Below are positions 50,228 to 59,791 of a stretch of DNA of 64,000 nucleotides, in pieces; the first letter of the stretch is position 1, and every line of letters starts with the position of its first letter. The translations under genes were made by a program, and so were the position numbers. The notes under the pieces were generated by a model. That model was not told the origin of the DNA, made no database searches, and saw nothing but the letters and a program-made list of their open reading frames with translations. This DNA is from Microbacterium aurantiacum (GTDB lineage: Bacteria > Actinomycetota > Actinomycetes > Actinomycetales > Microbacteriaceae): NCBI RefSeq assembly GCF_002872075.1, contig NZ_PGGU01000006.1, positions 186,001-250,000 on the forward strand, in the 5' to 3' direction.

Positions 50228-52711
50228 TCAGAGGGCTCCGGCCAGCACCGCGGATGCCGCCGCACGCGCCTCTGCGGCCGAAGGCGCGGCAAGCGCGTCG
50301 GCGGCGGCACGACGGCAGTCCTCCGCGCTCACCTCGGCGAGCGCGGCCGCGACGCGGCCCAGTGCCCGCGGAGTCATCGACAGGCTCGTGGCGCCGAGGC
50401 CGACGAGCACCGGCGCGAGCGCGGGGTCTCCCCCGGCCTCACCGCAGACGCCGACGGCCTTTCCCGCGGCGCGGCCTGCTGCGCCCACCGCGCCGATGAG
50501 ACGCAGCACCGCCGGCTGCCACGGGTCGTTGAGGTCGCCGAGGTCGCTGAGCAGACGGTCCGCCGCCATCGTGTACTGGGCCAGGTCGTTCGTGCCGATG
50601 CTCACGAAGTCGACGATCTCGAAGAGCTCGGCCGCGAGCAGCGCGGCCGACGGCGTCTCGATCATGATCCCGACGCGCTCCAGGCCCGCAGCCCGGCATC
50701 GAGAGGCGAAATCGCTCGCCTCCTCGACGGTCGACACCATCGGCGCCATCACCTCGACCTGCGCCGACTCCGACGACGCGGCGCGCGCCAGCGCGCGCAG
50801 CTGATCGTCGAGCAGGGCCGGAGATCGCCGGGCGATGCGCAGCCCGCGAACGCCCAGCGCAGGGTTGTCCTCATGGCCGGCGTTCGCGAACGGAAGAGGC
50901 TTGTCGCTTCCCGCGTCGAGTGTGCGCACGACGACCTTGCGCCCCGGGAACGCGGCGAGCACCCCGCGGTACGCCGCGACCTGCTCGTCCACGGTCGGAG
51001 CGTCGCTGCGATCCAGGAAGCAGAACTCGGTGCGGAACAGCCCCACTCCCTCGGCGTGCGCGGCTGCGGCCCCGTCGGCGTCCGCAGCTCCCCCGACATT
51101 GGCGAGCAGCGGGATCGATTCGCCGTCGGCAAGTGCTCCGGCGCCGTCGAAGTCGATCACGACGGACGCCGCCCGGGCGGCCTCGATGCTCGACTCACCC
51201 GGATCGACCTCGACCGTGCCGCGATCCCCGTCGACGAGGACGACGATTCCCGCCTCGATCGCTCCGGCTCCGGCGACTCCGACCACGGCGGGCAGCCCGA
51301 GCGAGCGGGCGATGATCGCGGTGTGCGACGTCGGTCCGCCCTGCTCGGTCACCAGAGCGACGCAGTTGCCACCGGTGAGCGCCGCAGTGTCGGCCGGTGC
51401 GAGATCGGTTGCGACGAGCACGAAGGGCTCCTCCCGGGCCGGCACACCGGGCATCTCGAGGTCGAGGATCTCGGCGATGATGCGGTCGCGCACGTCGCGG
51501 ATGTCGGCTGCGCGCTCCGCCATCCGTCCGCCGAGCGCCTCCAGCCCGCGTTCGTGGGCGGCCGCCGTCTCCCAGACGGCTCGAGCGGCGGTCACACCTT
51601 TCGTGCGCACGAGCGCGGTCGCTTCGGAGACCAGCTCAGGATCGGATGCCAGCAACCGGGACGCGTCGAGGATCGCCCGCGCCTCGCCCGAGGCATCGGC
51701 AGTGCGTGAACGCAGCTCGTCGGCGACGGCGACCGCCGCCCACTCGATGCTCATGGCTTCGGCGGCGCGCTCGGCCGGATCGATGACGATACCGGCCTCG
51801 GGCTCCGGAATGGACGGCGCGAGATGCACCACCGATGCCGCGGCCACCCCCGCGCTCACCCCGCGTCCGCGCAGTACCGCGCCGGAGGCGATCGGGGCGG
51901 AGGGCGCAGCCGGCTCCTTCGGGCTCGCCGCGGATTCGCGTGCCTCGGTCCCTTCACCAAAGCCGTCCTCGAAGAGCGCAGCGAGGCGCTCGAGCGCAGC
52001 TTCTCCCGCCGCTCCGGCTGCGCGCAGTTCCAGTCGCTGCCCCTGCCGGGCACCGAGCATGAGCAGGCGCGAGAGACTGACGGCAGAGGCGTCGGGCCCG
52101 TCGGGCAGGCGGCGCAGTCGCACCGTGACCCCGGCGGACGCCTCCGCGATGAGGGCGGCGGGGCGGGCGTGGATGCCGAGCGGATTGCGCACCGTCACGA
52201 TGCGCACCGCGGCGCCGTCCGAATCCCGCACCTGGTCGTCGGGCACGGTCGGCGGATCCGATCGAGGCGAAACCCCCGTCTCGTCGTCGGCCGTCTCCCC
52301 GAGCTGCCCCGTCTTCGCCCCGAGGGCCGCTGTCGCCTCCTCGGCGACGCCGTCGAGCGATGATCCGGCCGCCGCCGACACGACGGCTGCCAGCAGTCCC
52401 TCGACGAACGGGGCCGGAACCAGCCGCACCGGTACGTCGCTGCCGCGGAGCTCGAGCGCGAACTCGGCGCTGAGCACCGCCGAACCGAGATCCATCAGCA
52501 CCACGACTCCGTCGCAGTCGCTCGCGAGTTCGTCGATCGCCGCCGCCACCGCCACCGCGTCGGTTCCGAGGATCGGACTGCCGTCGGCATCCGTCCCCGC
52601 CCCTGCCGCGACCTGCACACGCACGCCCCCGCCGGGCACCATCTGCAACGCGAGTTCCAGCGCTGCCTCTCCGAGCCGGGCGCTGTGCGAGACGGCGACG
52701 ATGCCGATCAT
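50228..52711 (-). CDS. dhaM: DhaM fused to HPr and full-length enzyme I (EIIA-HPr-EI)
   Basis: An 827-residue phosphorelay protein. The EIIA-Dha domain (1-130) has His9 in VAVSHSARLG; HPr (about 168-255) has His181 in NPLGIHARPAAL; and enzyme I (about 275-827) has His463 in GGPTSHTAIIARSLGLP, followed by the PEP-binding domain (FRTEFCFLDR, IMIETPSAALLA, SIGTNDLAQYTM, GVCGEAGGD). E. coli DhaM carries only a truncated EI (about 472 residues in total), so this version should take phosphate from PEP itself. It rephosphorylates ADP on DhaL. The start overlaps the dhaL stop by one base. It belongs to the dhaK-dhaL-dhaM operon. Confidence 0.93.
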   Translation of the reverse strand: MIGIVAVSHSARLGEAALELALQMVPGGGVRVQVAAGAGTDADGSPILGTDAVAVAAAIDELASDCDGVVVLMDLGSAVLSAEFALELRGSDVPVRLVPAPFVEGLLAAVVSAAAGSSLDGVAEEATAALGAKTGQLGETADDETGVSPRSDPPTVPDDQVRDSDGAAVRIVTVRNPLGIHARPAALIAEASAGVTVRLRRLPDGPDASAVSLSRLLMLGARQGQRLELRAAGAAGEAALERLAALFEDGFGEGTEARESAASPKEPAAPSAPIASGAVLRGRGVSAGVAAASVVHLAPSIPEPEAGIVIDPAERAAEAMSIEWAAVAVADELRSRTADASGEARAILDASRLLASDPELVSEATALVRTKGVTAARAVWETAAAHERGLEALGGRMAERAADIRDVRDRIIAEILDLEMPGVPAREEPFVLVATDLAPADTAALTGGNCVALVTEQGGPTSHTAIIARSLGLPAVVGVAGAGAIEAGIVVLVDGDRGTVEVDPGESSIEAARAASVVIDFDGAGALADGESIPLLANVGGAADADGAAAAHAEGVGLFRTEFCFLDRSDAPTVDEQVAAYRGVLAAFPGRKVVVRTLDAGSDKPLPFANAGHEDNPALGVRGLRIARRSPALLDDQLRALARAASSESAQVEVMAPMVSTVEEASDFASRCRAAGLERVGIMIETPSAALLAAELFEIVDFVSIGTNDLAQYTMAADRLLSDLGDLNDPWQPAVLRLIGAVGAAGRAAGKAVGVCGEAGGDPALAPVLVGLGATSLSMTPRALGRVAAALAEVSAEDCRRAAADALAAPSAAEARAAASAVLAGAL

Positions 52712-53352
52712 CAGGACGCGATCGTCGCGGCGAGGGTCTCGAACAGGATCGCCGTGGAGGCCGCACCCGGGTCGAGGTGCCCGACGCTGCGTTCACCCAG
52801 ATAGCTCGCCCTGCCCTTGCGGGCGACGAGCGGGAGGGTGGCGTCGCGGCCCGTCGCCGCCGCATCCGCCGCAGCACGCGCGGCATCCGCGAGACCCGCC
52901 CCGCCCGCGATCGCCGCGTCGAGCGCATCGACGGCAGGGGCCATCGCGTCGAACATCGTCTTGTCGCCGGCCTCGGCCTTGCCGCGGGCGACGATGCCGT
53001 CGAGCCCGGCCCGCAGGGATGCGGCGAGCGCAGCGGCATCGAGCTCGGTCACGGGGCCCGCGGCCATGCCCATCCGCAGGAACAGCGTGCCGTAGAGCGG
53101 ACCGCTGGCTCCGCCGACCGAGCTGACCAGCGTCATCCCGACGACCTTGAGCAGTTCGTCGACGCTGGCCGGTGCTCCGGTGGCGTCGAGCTTCTCGGCC
53201 ACGGCGTTCATACCGCGCGCCATGTTCGCTCCGTGGTCGGCGTCGCCGATGGCCGAGTCGAGTTCGGTGAGCCACTCGCGCTTCTCGACCACGGCGTCGC
53301 GGTAGCGCGTGATCCAGTCGAGAAGGCTCTTCGTGTCGATCGTGTCTGTCAT
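52711..53352 (-). CDS. dhaL: Dihydroxyacetone kinase subunit DhaL (ADP-binding)
   Basis: A 213-residue helical subunit. It holds ADP through Mg-binding acidic residues in LDSAIGDADHGANMARG (about residues 30-46) and passes phosphate to dihydroxyacetone on DhaK. Further motifs are SSVGGASGPLYGTLF and GRASYLGERSVGHLDPGA. ATG 53352 begins MTDTID; a longer frame runs through the intergenic palindrome and was rejected. It lies between dhaK (95-base gap with a long palindrome) and dhaM (1-base overlap), fitting the PTS-dependent kinase, not the ATP-dependent fused one. Confidence 0.95.
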   Translation of the reverse strand: MTDTIDTKSLLDWITRYRDAVVEKREWLTELDSAIGDADHGANMARGMNAVAEKLDATGAPASVDELLKVVGMTLVSSVGGASGPLYGTLFLRMGMAAGPVTELDAAALAASLRAGLDGIVARGKAEAGDKTMFDAMAPAVDALDAAIAGGAGLADAARAAADAAATGRDATLPLVARKGRASYLGERSVGHLDPGAASTAILFETLAATIAS

Positions 53353-53380
53353 GTCGTCTCTCTCACAGGTGTCGTTCGGG

Positions 53381-53439
53381 CTCCCGTCGCGAATATGCCC
53401 GGAATCCGACGCAGTTTCCGGGCTTTTTCGCGACGGGAG
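53381..53439. repeat. Long two-part palindrome between dhaK and dhaL
   Basis: Outer arms CTCCCGTCGCGAA / TTCGCGACGGGAG (13 bp) and inner arms GCCCGGAA / TTCCGGGC (8 bp) are both perfect, separated by three-base bulges (TAT, TTT) and a loop of about 11 bases. It lies eight bases after the dhaK stop and would form a strong intercistronic hairpin. Confidence 0.8.
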
Positions 53440-53447
53440 GGAGGGTG

Positions 53448-54440
<993 letters not shown>

Positions 54441-54463
54441 CGTGCGATCTCCCTTGATCTCAA

Positions 54464-54479
54464 TTCCGCAAAATCGGAA
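54464..54479. promoter_or_regulatory. IclR-type palindrome between dhaK and iclR
   Basis: TTCCGCAAAATCGGAA has perfect TTCCG/CGGAA arms and a six-base spacer. It is 24 bases before the dhaK start in the divergent region and is the best candidate site for the adjacent IclR regulator. Confidence 0.6.
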
Positions 54480-54588
54480 CGCTTTTCGTTAATGTCGAAT
54501 ATGCTCGGGCCGTGGTCGGTTGTCAAGACCAACCTCAACACGCATGGGAAACACTCGGTTCGACGAGGAACCGGAGAGAGGAAGCGCC

Positions 54589-55356
54589 ATGATCCAGGCC
54601 ATCGATCGTGCCGCGAAGGTGCTCGAACTGCTGCAGGGCGCCCGTCATCTCGGCATCACCGATCTCGCTGTCGCGCTCAGCCTGCCGCCGTCGACCGTGC
54701 ACGGGATCGTGAAGTCTCTGCGCGAGCACGGACTCGTCGCGAAGGAGCGGGGCGGGCAGCGCTACATGCTCGGCCCGACGCTTCTCAGGTTGAGCAACGT
54801 GTACCTCGACACGCTCGATGTGCGCGCGCGAGCGATGCGCTGGACGCAGGAGCTCGCCCGGCGCACGAGCCTGTCTGTACGTCTCGGCGCTCCGCACTTC
54901 CACGAGGTGCTCGTCATCCATCACAATCTGCGCCCGGACGACAGCCAGCAGATGCTCGAGACCGGTGTCGCCATCCCGGCGCATGCCTCCGCCCTGGGCA
55001 AGATCCTGCTGGCCTACGACATCGGCTTCCAGCGCACCGTGTTCGAGCGGCCGCTGCAGAGCCTCACGGGCGACACGATCACGGATGTCGCGCGGCTGAC
55101 CCTCGACCTGCCGGCGATCGCCGAGCGAGGCACTGCGACCGAGGTCGATGAGGCCGTGCTCGGCGAGTCATCCGTCGCGGCCCCGATCGCCGACGCCTCG
55201 AACGACATCGTCGCCGCCGTCGCCGTGGTCCTGCCGTCGACCCGGCTGCCGGCACCGGATGCCGTGCTCGACGCGCTGCGGGAGACCGCCCGGAACATCT
55301 CCCGCGAGCTCGGTGCGACATCCTGGCCGCCCCGCGTGGCGCCGGCCGAGGACTGA
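54589..55356 (+). CDS. IclR-family regulator of the dha operon
   Basis: A 255-residue regulator. The N-terminal winged helix (about 1-65) reads LGITDLAVALSLPPSTVHGI, and the IclR effector domain (about 80-250) includes TSLSVRLGAPHFHEVLVIHH and AIPAHASALGKILLAYD. ATG 54589 has GAGAGGAA upstream; an earlier in-frame ATG is less likely. It is divergent from dhaK with a TTCCG/CGGAA palindrome between, so control of dihydroxyacetone kinase is the natural inference, with dihydroxyacetone or a related triose as ligand. It is followed by palindromic repeat copy 3. Confidence 0.92.
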   Translation: MIQAIDRAAKVLELLQGARHLGITDLAVALSLPPSTVHGIVKSLREHGLVAKERGGQRYMLGPTLLRLSNVYLDTLDVRARAMRWTQELARRTSLSVRLGAPHFHEVLVIHHNLRPDDSQQMLETGVAIPAHASALGKILLAYDIGFQRTVFERPLQSLTGDTITDVARLTLDLPAIAERGTATEVDEAVLGESSVAAPIADASNDIVAAVAVVLPSTRLPAPDAVLDALRETARNISRELGATSWPPRVAPAED

Positions 55357-55369
55357 TACCCCCGCGTGC

Positions 55370-55430
55370 GTTCGGAGAGCGCAAACGGCTGGATCCGAGG
55401 CGATTATCGAGCCGTTTGCGCTCTGTGAAC
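55370..55430. repeat. Intergenic palindromic repeat, core GAGCGCAAACGGCT, copy 3
   Basis: Arms of 25 bases (55370-55394, 55406-55430) pair with three mismatches around an 11-base loop. It starts 14 bases after the iclR stop. The left arm carries the TTCGGAGAG variant and the right arm the complement of TTCACAGAG. Confidence 0.85.
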
Positions 55431-55469
55431 GCCCGAGGCCCGTTAGCGTTGAGGCAGCGAGGAGGACCG

Positions 55470-56675
55470 ATGATCAACACCCTGAGGGCGGAGGCCGACT
55501 CGCTGCTGCCCGAGTTGATCGCGCTCCGCCGACGACTGCACGCGACGCCGGAGACCGGATTCCACCTTCCCCTGACGCAGGCCGCGGTGCTCGAAGCGCT
55601 GGCACCACTCGGGCTGGAGATCACCACCGGCACGGATCTGAGCTCCGTCATGGCGGTGCTGCGCGGATCGTCGGAAGGCCCGTCCGTTCTGCTGCGCGCA
55701 GACATGGACGCCCTCCCGATCACCGAGGCCACCGGACTCCCCTACGCCTCCACGAACGGCTCCATGCACGCATGCGGCCACGACATGCACACCGCCGGAC
55801 TCATCGGCGCCGCCCGCCTGCTGGCGGAAAGACGGAACGAGATCGCCGGCTCGGTGGTGTTCATGTTCCAGCCCGCGGAGGAAGCGGGTGGCGGCGCCGC
55901 GCTGATGATCCGCGACGGGGTGCTGGATGCTGCGGGAGTCCGCGTCGAAGCGGCATACGGCGTGCACGTCGGTCCGGGCGTCCACGGGCGATTCCAGACG
56001 AAGCCGGGCCCGATCATGGCCGGTTCGAACGCGATCAAGGTCCGCATCCGCGGGCGAGGCGGCCATGGCGCCCGCCCGCATCTCGCGGTCGACCCGGTGC
56101 CTGCGGTCGCCGAGCTCGTGCTCGCGCTTCAGAACTGGGTGACCCGCCGCTTCGACGCCTTCGATCCGGTGGTGCTCACCGTGACGAAGCTGTTCGCCGG
56201 CGACGTGCTCAACGTCATCCCCGACGAGGCCGGGTTCTCGGCGACGCTGCGCACCCTCTCGGCCGCCTCGATCGCGACGGTGCAGCGCGAGCTTCCGTCG
56301 TTCGTCGAGCACATCGCCGCAGCGCACGGATGCACAGCCGAGGTGGAGGTGATCGTCGGATACCCGGTGACCGTGAACAGTCATGCCGAGACCGCATCCG
56401 CGATGGAGACCCTCCGCGCGATGTTCGGAGGCGGCCGCGTCGAAGAACTCGATTCTCCGTTCATGGCCTCCGAGGACTTCTCGTATGTTCTCGCCGAGGT
56501 TCCAGGCGCGTTCGTGTTCTTCAGGACGACGCCGGCCGGACTCGACCCCGCTGAGGTGGAGATGAACCACTCCCCTCGCGCGATCTTCGACGATGGCCTG
56601 CTCGCGGATCAGGCCGCGGCGCTGGCGGCGCTCGCTGCGAGTCATGTCGGACGACGACCGGAGGTATCCGCGTGA
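55470..56675 (+). CDS. M20-family amidohydrolase (N-acyl amino acid hydrolase/hippurate hydrolase type)
   Basis: A 401-residue metallopeptidase-fold enzyme. Metal ligands lie in HACGHDMHTA and the Glu pair in QPAEEAGGG; the dimerisation domain begins near RGRGGHGARPH; the last ligand is the His in MNHSPRA. Such enzymes cleave N-acyl or indole/phenyl-amide conjugates of amino acids; hippurate, IAA-amino-acid and N-acetyl substrates are all known in the family. Given the paa genes downstream, an aryl-acyl amide such as phenylacetyl-amino acid is possible but unproven. The ribosome-binding site is GAGGAGG; the stop overlaps the next gene by four bases. Confidence 0.9.
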   Translation: MINTLRAEADSLLPELIALRRRLHATPETGFHLPLTQAAVLEALAPLGLEITTGTDLSSVMAVLRGSSEGPSVLLRADMDALPITEATGLPYASTNGSMHACGHDMHTAGLIGAARLLAERRNEIAGSVVFMFQPAEEAGGGAALMIRDGVLDAAGVRVEAAYGVHVGPGVHGRFQTKPGPIMAGSNAIKVRIRGRGGHGARPHLAVDPVPAVAELVLALQNWVTRRFDAFDPVVLTVTKLFAGDVLNVIPDEAGFSATLRTLSAASIATVQRELPSFVEHIAAAHGCTAEVEVIVGYPVTVNSHAETASAMETLRAMFGGGRVEELDSPFMASEDFSYVLAEVPGAFVFFRTTPAGLDPAEVEMNHSPRAIFDDGLLADQAAALAALAASHVGRRPEVSA

Positions 56676-57091
56676 TCACCCGCGAACTGGCCATCTCACT
56701 GCGGGACGCCGGACTGACCTGGCAGCCCGACAGCGGCGACCGCTTCCAGCTCGACCTGCCGGATGACGTCGAACATGAAGCCGAGGCCGAGATCTTCACG
56801 GTCAGCGAGATGACGATCGAGGCGCGCCGCACGCCGAGCGGCACCGACCTCGCCTTCAACGGCACCACCGAGTGGGCGCTCGACGCGGTCACTCTCGAGG
56901 ACGCTGTCTGGCTGCCTCGCGAGGACCAGCTCCGCGATCTGCTGCGCGGAACATTCCGCCGGCTCGTACGCCTCGACGACGCCTTCGTGGTGGAGATCGA
57001 GATCGCCGGCGAGACGCTGGAGTTCGAGCATCCGGACCCCTCGGAGGCATACGGACGGGCGCTCCTCGAACTCATCTCGCGCTCGCACTGA
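56672..57091 (+). CDS. Conserved protein of unknown function (139 aa)
   Basis: A 139-residue acidic protein starting at GTG 56672, inside the stop of the amidohydrolase gene (GTGA), so it is cotranscribed. It looks like an alpha/beta domain with no membrane segment and no metal or nucleotide motif (for example LTWQPDSGDRFQLDLPD, DAVWLPREDQLRDLLRG). I do not recognise the family with confidence. It lies 83 bases before paaA, behind a TetR-like palindrome, so it belongs to the upstream unit and not the paa operon. Confidence 0.75.
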   Translation: MITRELAISLRDAGLTWQPDSGDRFQLDLPDDVEHEAEAEIFTVSEMTIEARRTPSGTDLAFNGTTEWALDAVTLEDAVWLPREDQLRDLLRGTFRRLVRLDDAFVVEIEIAGETLEFEHPDPSEAYGRALLELISRSH

Positions 57092-57126
57092 GCGGCGCTT
57101 GAACGGGGCGCCACCCTGTGCAAGAA

Positions 57127-57148
57127 TTACCTAACGATCGGTCAGTAA
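57127..57148. promoter_or_regulatory. TetR-type palindrome in the paaA promoter (PaaR-like site)
   Basis: TTACCTAACGATCGGTCAGTAA is a 22-bp imperfect palindrome (TTACnnAnCGA/TCGnTnnGTAA) with the CGATCG core and GGTCAGT half common in TetR sites. It lies 27 bases before the paaA ATG. Either TetR gene in the window (38301 or 62366) could bind it. Confidence 0.6.
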
Positions 57149-57174
57149 AGAAGCGCCGAACCGTCCAGGAGTCG

Positions 57175-58155
57175 ATGATGACCAGCCCCGCAGATCTTTC
57201 CGTCGTCGAGGACGACACCTCGGAGCAGCAGCGCCTGTTCGATGAGCTCATCGCGCACGAGCAGCGCATCGAACCGCGCGACTGGATGCCCGATGCGTAC
57301 CGCAAGACGCTGATCCGCCAGATCTCACAGCACGCGCACTCCGAGATCATCGGCATGCAGCCGGAGGGCAACTGGATCACCCGCGCGCCCAGCCTGAAGC
57401 GCAAGGCGATCCTGATGGCGAAGGTGCAGGATGAGGCAGGCCACGGCCTCTACCTCTACTCCGCCGCGCAGACGCTCGGCATCACCCGCGACGAGATGAT
57501 GGATCAGCTCATCTCGGGCAAGGCGAAGTACTCGTCGATCTTCAATTACCCCACCCCGACCTGGGCGGATATGGGTGCGATCGGCTGGCTCGTCGACGGT
57601 GCCGCGATCTGCAATCAGGTGCCGCTCTGCCGCGCCTCGTACGGACCGTATGGTCGCGCCATGGTGCGCGTCTGCAAAGAGGAGTCGTTCCACCAGCGCC
57701 AGGGCTTCGAGATCCTGCTGACCCTCATGCAGGGCACCGAGGAGCAGCGGCAGATGGCGCAGGATGCGGTGGACCGGTGGTACTGGCCGAGTCTGGCCAT
57801 GTTCGGCCCACCCGATGACCAGTCCCCGAACTCGGCGCAGTCCATGGCCTGGAAGATCAAGCGGTTCTCCAACGACGACCTGCGCCAGCGCTTCGTCTCG
57901 ATGCTCGTACCGCAGGCCGAGATCCTCGGCGTGACGCTTCCCGACCCCGAGCTGCGCTTCGACGAGGAGACCGAGCAGTACGAGATGGGCGAGATCGACT
58001 GGGACGAGTTCTTCGAGGTGCTCCGCGGGAACGGCCCGTGCAACGCCGAGCGGCTGGAACGACGCCGCAGCGCCCACGACGAGGGCGCCTGGGTGCGCGA
58101 GGCCGCCGCGGAGTACGCCCGCAAGCAGGCCCTGAAGACGAAGGCTGTGGCATGA
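57175..58155 (+). CDS. paaA: Phenylacetyl-CoA epoxidase subunit PaaA (catalytic diiron)
   Basis: A 326-residue oxygenase subunit. Diiron ligands are visible as paired EXXH sites: QDEAGHGLY and [10 protein letters not shown], with the matching Glu residues in IIGMQPEGN and nearby helices. It turns phenylacetyl-CoA into the 1,2-epoxide with O2 and electrons from PaaE. Start ATG 57175 (next codon also ATG); the stop overlaps paaB. It is the first gene of paaABCDE-paaG. The ending ALKTKAVA is short, as in other actinobacteria. Confidence 0.96.
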   Translation: MMTSPADLSVVEDDTSEQQRLFDELIAHEQRIEPRDWMPDAYRKTLIRQISQHAHSEIIGMQPEGNWITRAPSLKRKAILMAKVQDEAGHGLYLYSAAQTLGITRDEMMDQLISGKAKYSSIFNYPTPTWADMGAIGWLVDGAAICNQVPLCRASYGPYGRAMVRVCKEESFHQRQGFEILLTLMQGTEEQRQMAQDAVDRWYWPSLAMFGPPDDQSPNSAQSMAWKIKRFSNDDLRQRFVSMLVPQAEILGVTLPDPELRFDEETEQYEMGEIDWDEFFEVLRGNGPCNAERLERRRSAHDEGAWVREAAAEYARKQALKTKAVA

Positions 58156-58460
58156 TGACGACGCCCGGCGCCACTCCCTCCGAACCGTGGCCGCTGTGGG
58201 AGGTCTTCGTGCGCGCGAACCGCGGGCTCAGTCACGTGCACGTCGGCTCCCTGCACGCCCCGGATGCCGAGATGGCCATCCGCAACGCCCGCGATCTGTA
58301 CACGCGCCGCGGCGAGGGCGTCTCGATCTGGGTGGCCCCGGCGGATGCCATCACCACGAGCGACCCGGATGCGAAGGGCGCCTACTTCGAGAGCCCGGCG
58401 GGCAAGAACTACCGGCACGCCGTCTACTACACGGCATCCGAGGGGGTGCCGCACCTATGA
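58152..58460 (+). CDS. paaB: Phenylacetyl-CoA epoxidase subunit PaaB
   Basis: A 102-residue small subunit that bridges the PaaAC heterodimers of the epoxidase. The family pattern is clear: [40 protein letters not shown] and [15 protein letters not shown]. Overlaps with paaA (GATGA) and paaC (TATGA) suggest translational coupling and balanced production. No catalytic residues are expected. Confidence 0.96.
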   Translation: MMTTPGATPSEPWPLWEVFVRANRGLSHVHVGSLHAPDAEMAIRNARDLYTRRGEGVSIWVAPADAITTSDPDAKGAYFESPAGKNYRHAVYYTASEGVPHL

Positions 58461-59284
58461 GTGAGAACGACTCCCCGCACGGCGACGTGATGGTCGAGGA
58501 GCTCCGCCTCGCGCAGGAGCTCGCCGGCACCGGCGCTCGGGCGGCCTCCGCCGACATCGCCGAGTACGCACTGCGGCTCGGCGACGATGCCCTCATCCTC
58601 TCGCAGCAGCTCGGCGACTGGATCGCGCGCGCGCCCGAGCTGGAGGAGGACGTCGCTCTCGGCAACATCGCCCTCGATCTGCTCGGCCACGCCCGCTCGT
58701 TCCTGCACTTCGCCGGCTCATTCGACGGGCGCAGTGAAGACGACCTCGCGTACTTCCGCGATGAGCCGGAGTTCCGCTGCGCGTGGATCGTGCAGCAGCC
58801 GAACGGCGACTTCGCGCAGACGATCGCCCGCCAGTTCGTCGTCGCGACCTACATGTTCGAGCTCTACTCGGCGCTGGTGTCGAGCAGCGATGAGACCGTC
58901 GCCGCCATCGCGGCGAAGGCCGTCAAAGAGGTCGACTACCACCGCGACCACGCCGTGCAGTGGATGCTCCGGCTCGCCGGCGGCACCGAGGAGTCGCGCG
59001 CCCGCATCATCCGTGCGGTGGGCGACGTCTGGCCGTACGCGGAGGAGCTGTTCCGCGATGACGAGCTGATCGACCGGCTCGGCGATGCCGCCGTGCGGCC
59101 ATCGTCGCTTCGCGCCGGCTTCGACGCCGTCGTCGAGACGGTGTTCACCGAGGCCGAGTTGTCGGTCCCCGCAGTCGCCGCATCCTCCGCGGGCGGACGG
59201 CGGGGCTCGCACTCGGCGATGCTGGGGCACATCCTCGCCGAGATGCAGGTGCTCGCACGACGGCATCCGGGGGCGACATGGTGA
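58457..59284 (+). CDS. paaC: Phenylacetyl-CoA epoxidase subunit PaaC (structural)
   Basis: A 275-residue ferritin-like subunit that pairs with PaaA. It has YALRLGDDALILSQQLGDWIARAPELEED and KAVKEVDYHRDHAVQWMLRL, typical of PaaC, whose diiron site is not used for catalysis. The start at 58457 overlaps the paaB stop, and the stop overlaps paaD by seven bases. It carries the usual C-terminal His-rich helix (GHILAEMQVLARRHPG). Confidence 0.95.
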   Translation: MSENDSPHGDVMVEELRLAQELAGTGARAASADIAEYALRLGDDALILSQQLGDWIARAPELEEDVALGNIALDLLGHARSFLHFAGSFDGRSEDDLAYFRDEPEFRCAWIVQQPNGDFAQTIARQFVVATYMFELYSALVSSSDETVAAIAAKAVKEVDYHRDHAVQWMLRLAGGTEESRARIIRAVGDVWPYAEELFRDDELIDRLGDAAVRPSSLRAGFDAVVETVFTEAELSVPAVAASSAGGRRGSHSAMLGHILAEMQVLARRHPGATW

Positions 59285-59790
59285 CGCACACGACCCGAAG
59301 CCGGTCGCGCACCCGCGACCAGGCATGGAAGATCGCGGCGGCCGTCGCCGACCCGGAGGTCCCGGTGCTCACCATCGAAGATCTCGGCGTGCTGCGCGCC
59401 GTCGAGGTCGACGGCGATCGCGTGCGCGTCGACATCACGCCGACATACAGCGGCTGCCCTGCGATGGACACGATCCGCGACGACGTGATCCTCGCGCTCA
59501 CGGCAGCCGGCTTCGCCGAGGTCGAGGTGCGCCTGGTGCTCTCCCCCGCGTGGACGACGGACTGGATGACGGATGCCGGCAAGCGCAAGCTCTCCGAGTA
59601 CGGCATCGCTCCGCCCTCGGGTCGTGCGGCGGTCAGCACCGGACCGATCCGGCTCGCCATCAGCGTCCGCTGCCCGCGCTGCGGCTCGCTCGACACCCGC
59701 GAGGCCTCTCGCTTCGGCTCGACCTCCTGCAAGGCGCTGTTCGAATGCCGCGCCTGCCTCGAGCCCTTCGACCACTTCAAGGTGCACTGA
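59278..59790 (+). CDS. paaD: Phenylacetyl-CoA epoxidase assembly subunit PaaD
   Basis: A 170-residue protein with an N-terminal DUF59/MIP18-like iron-sulfur assembly domain (VADPEVPVLTIEDLGVLR, TPTYSGCPAMDTIRDD; Cys in SGCPAMD) and a C-terminal zinc- or iron-binding cluster (VRCPRCGS and CKALFECRACLEP). PaaD is thought to help load the metal or iron-sulfur centres of the epoxidase system. It overlaps the paaC end and lies one base before paaE. Confidence 0.94.
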   Translation: MVTHTTRSRSRTRDQAWKIAAAVADPEVPVLTIEDLGVLRAVEVDGDRVRVDITPTYSGCPAMDTIRDDVILALTAAGFAEVEVRLVLSPAWTTDWMTDAGKRKLSEYGIAPPSGRAAVSTGPIRLAISVRCPRCGSLDTREASRFGSTSCKALFECRACLEPFDHFKVH

Positions 59791-59791
59791 G

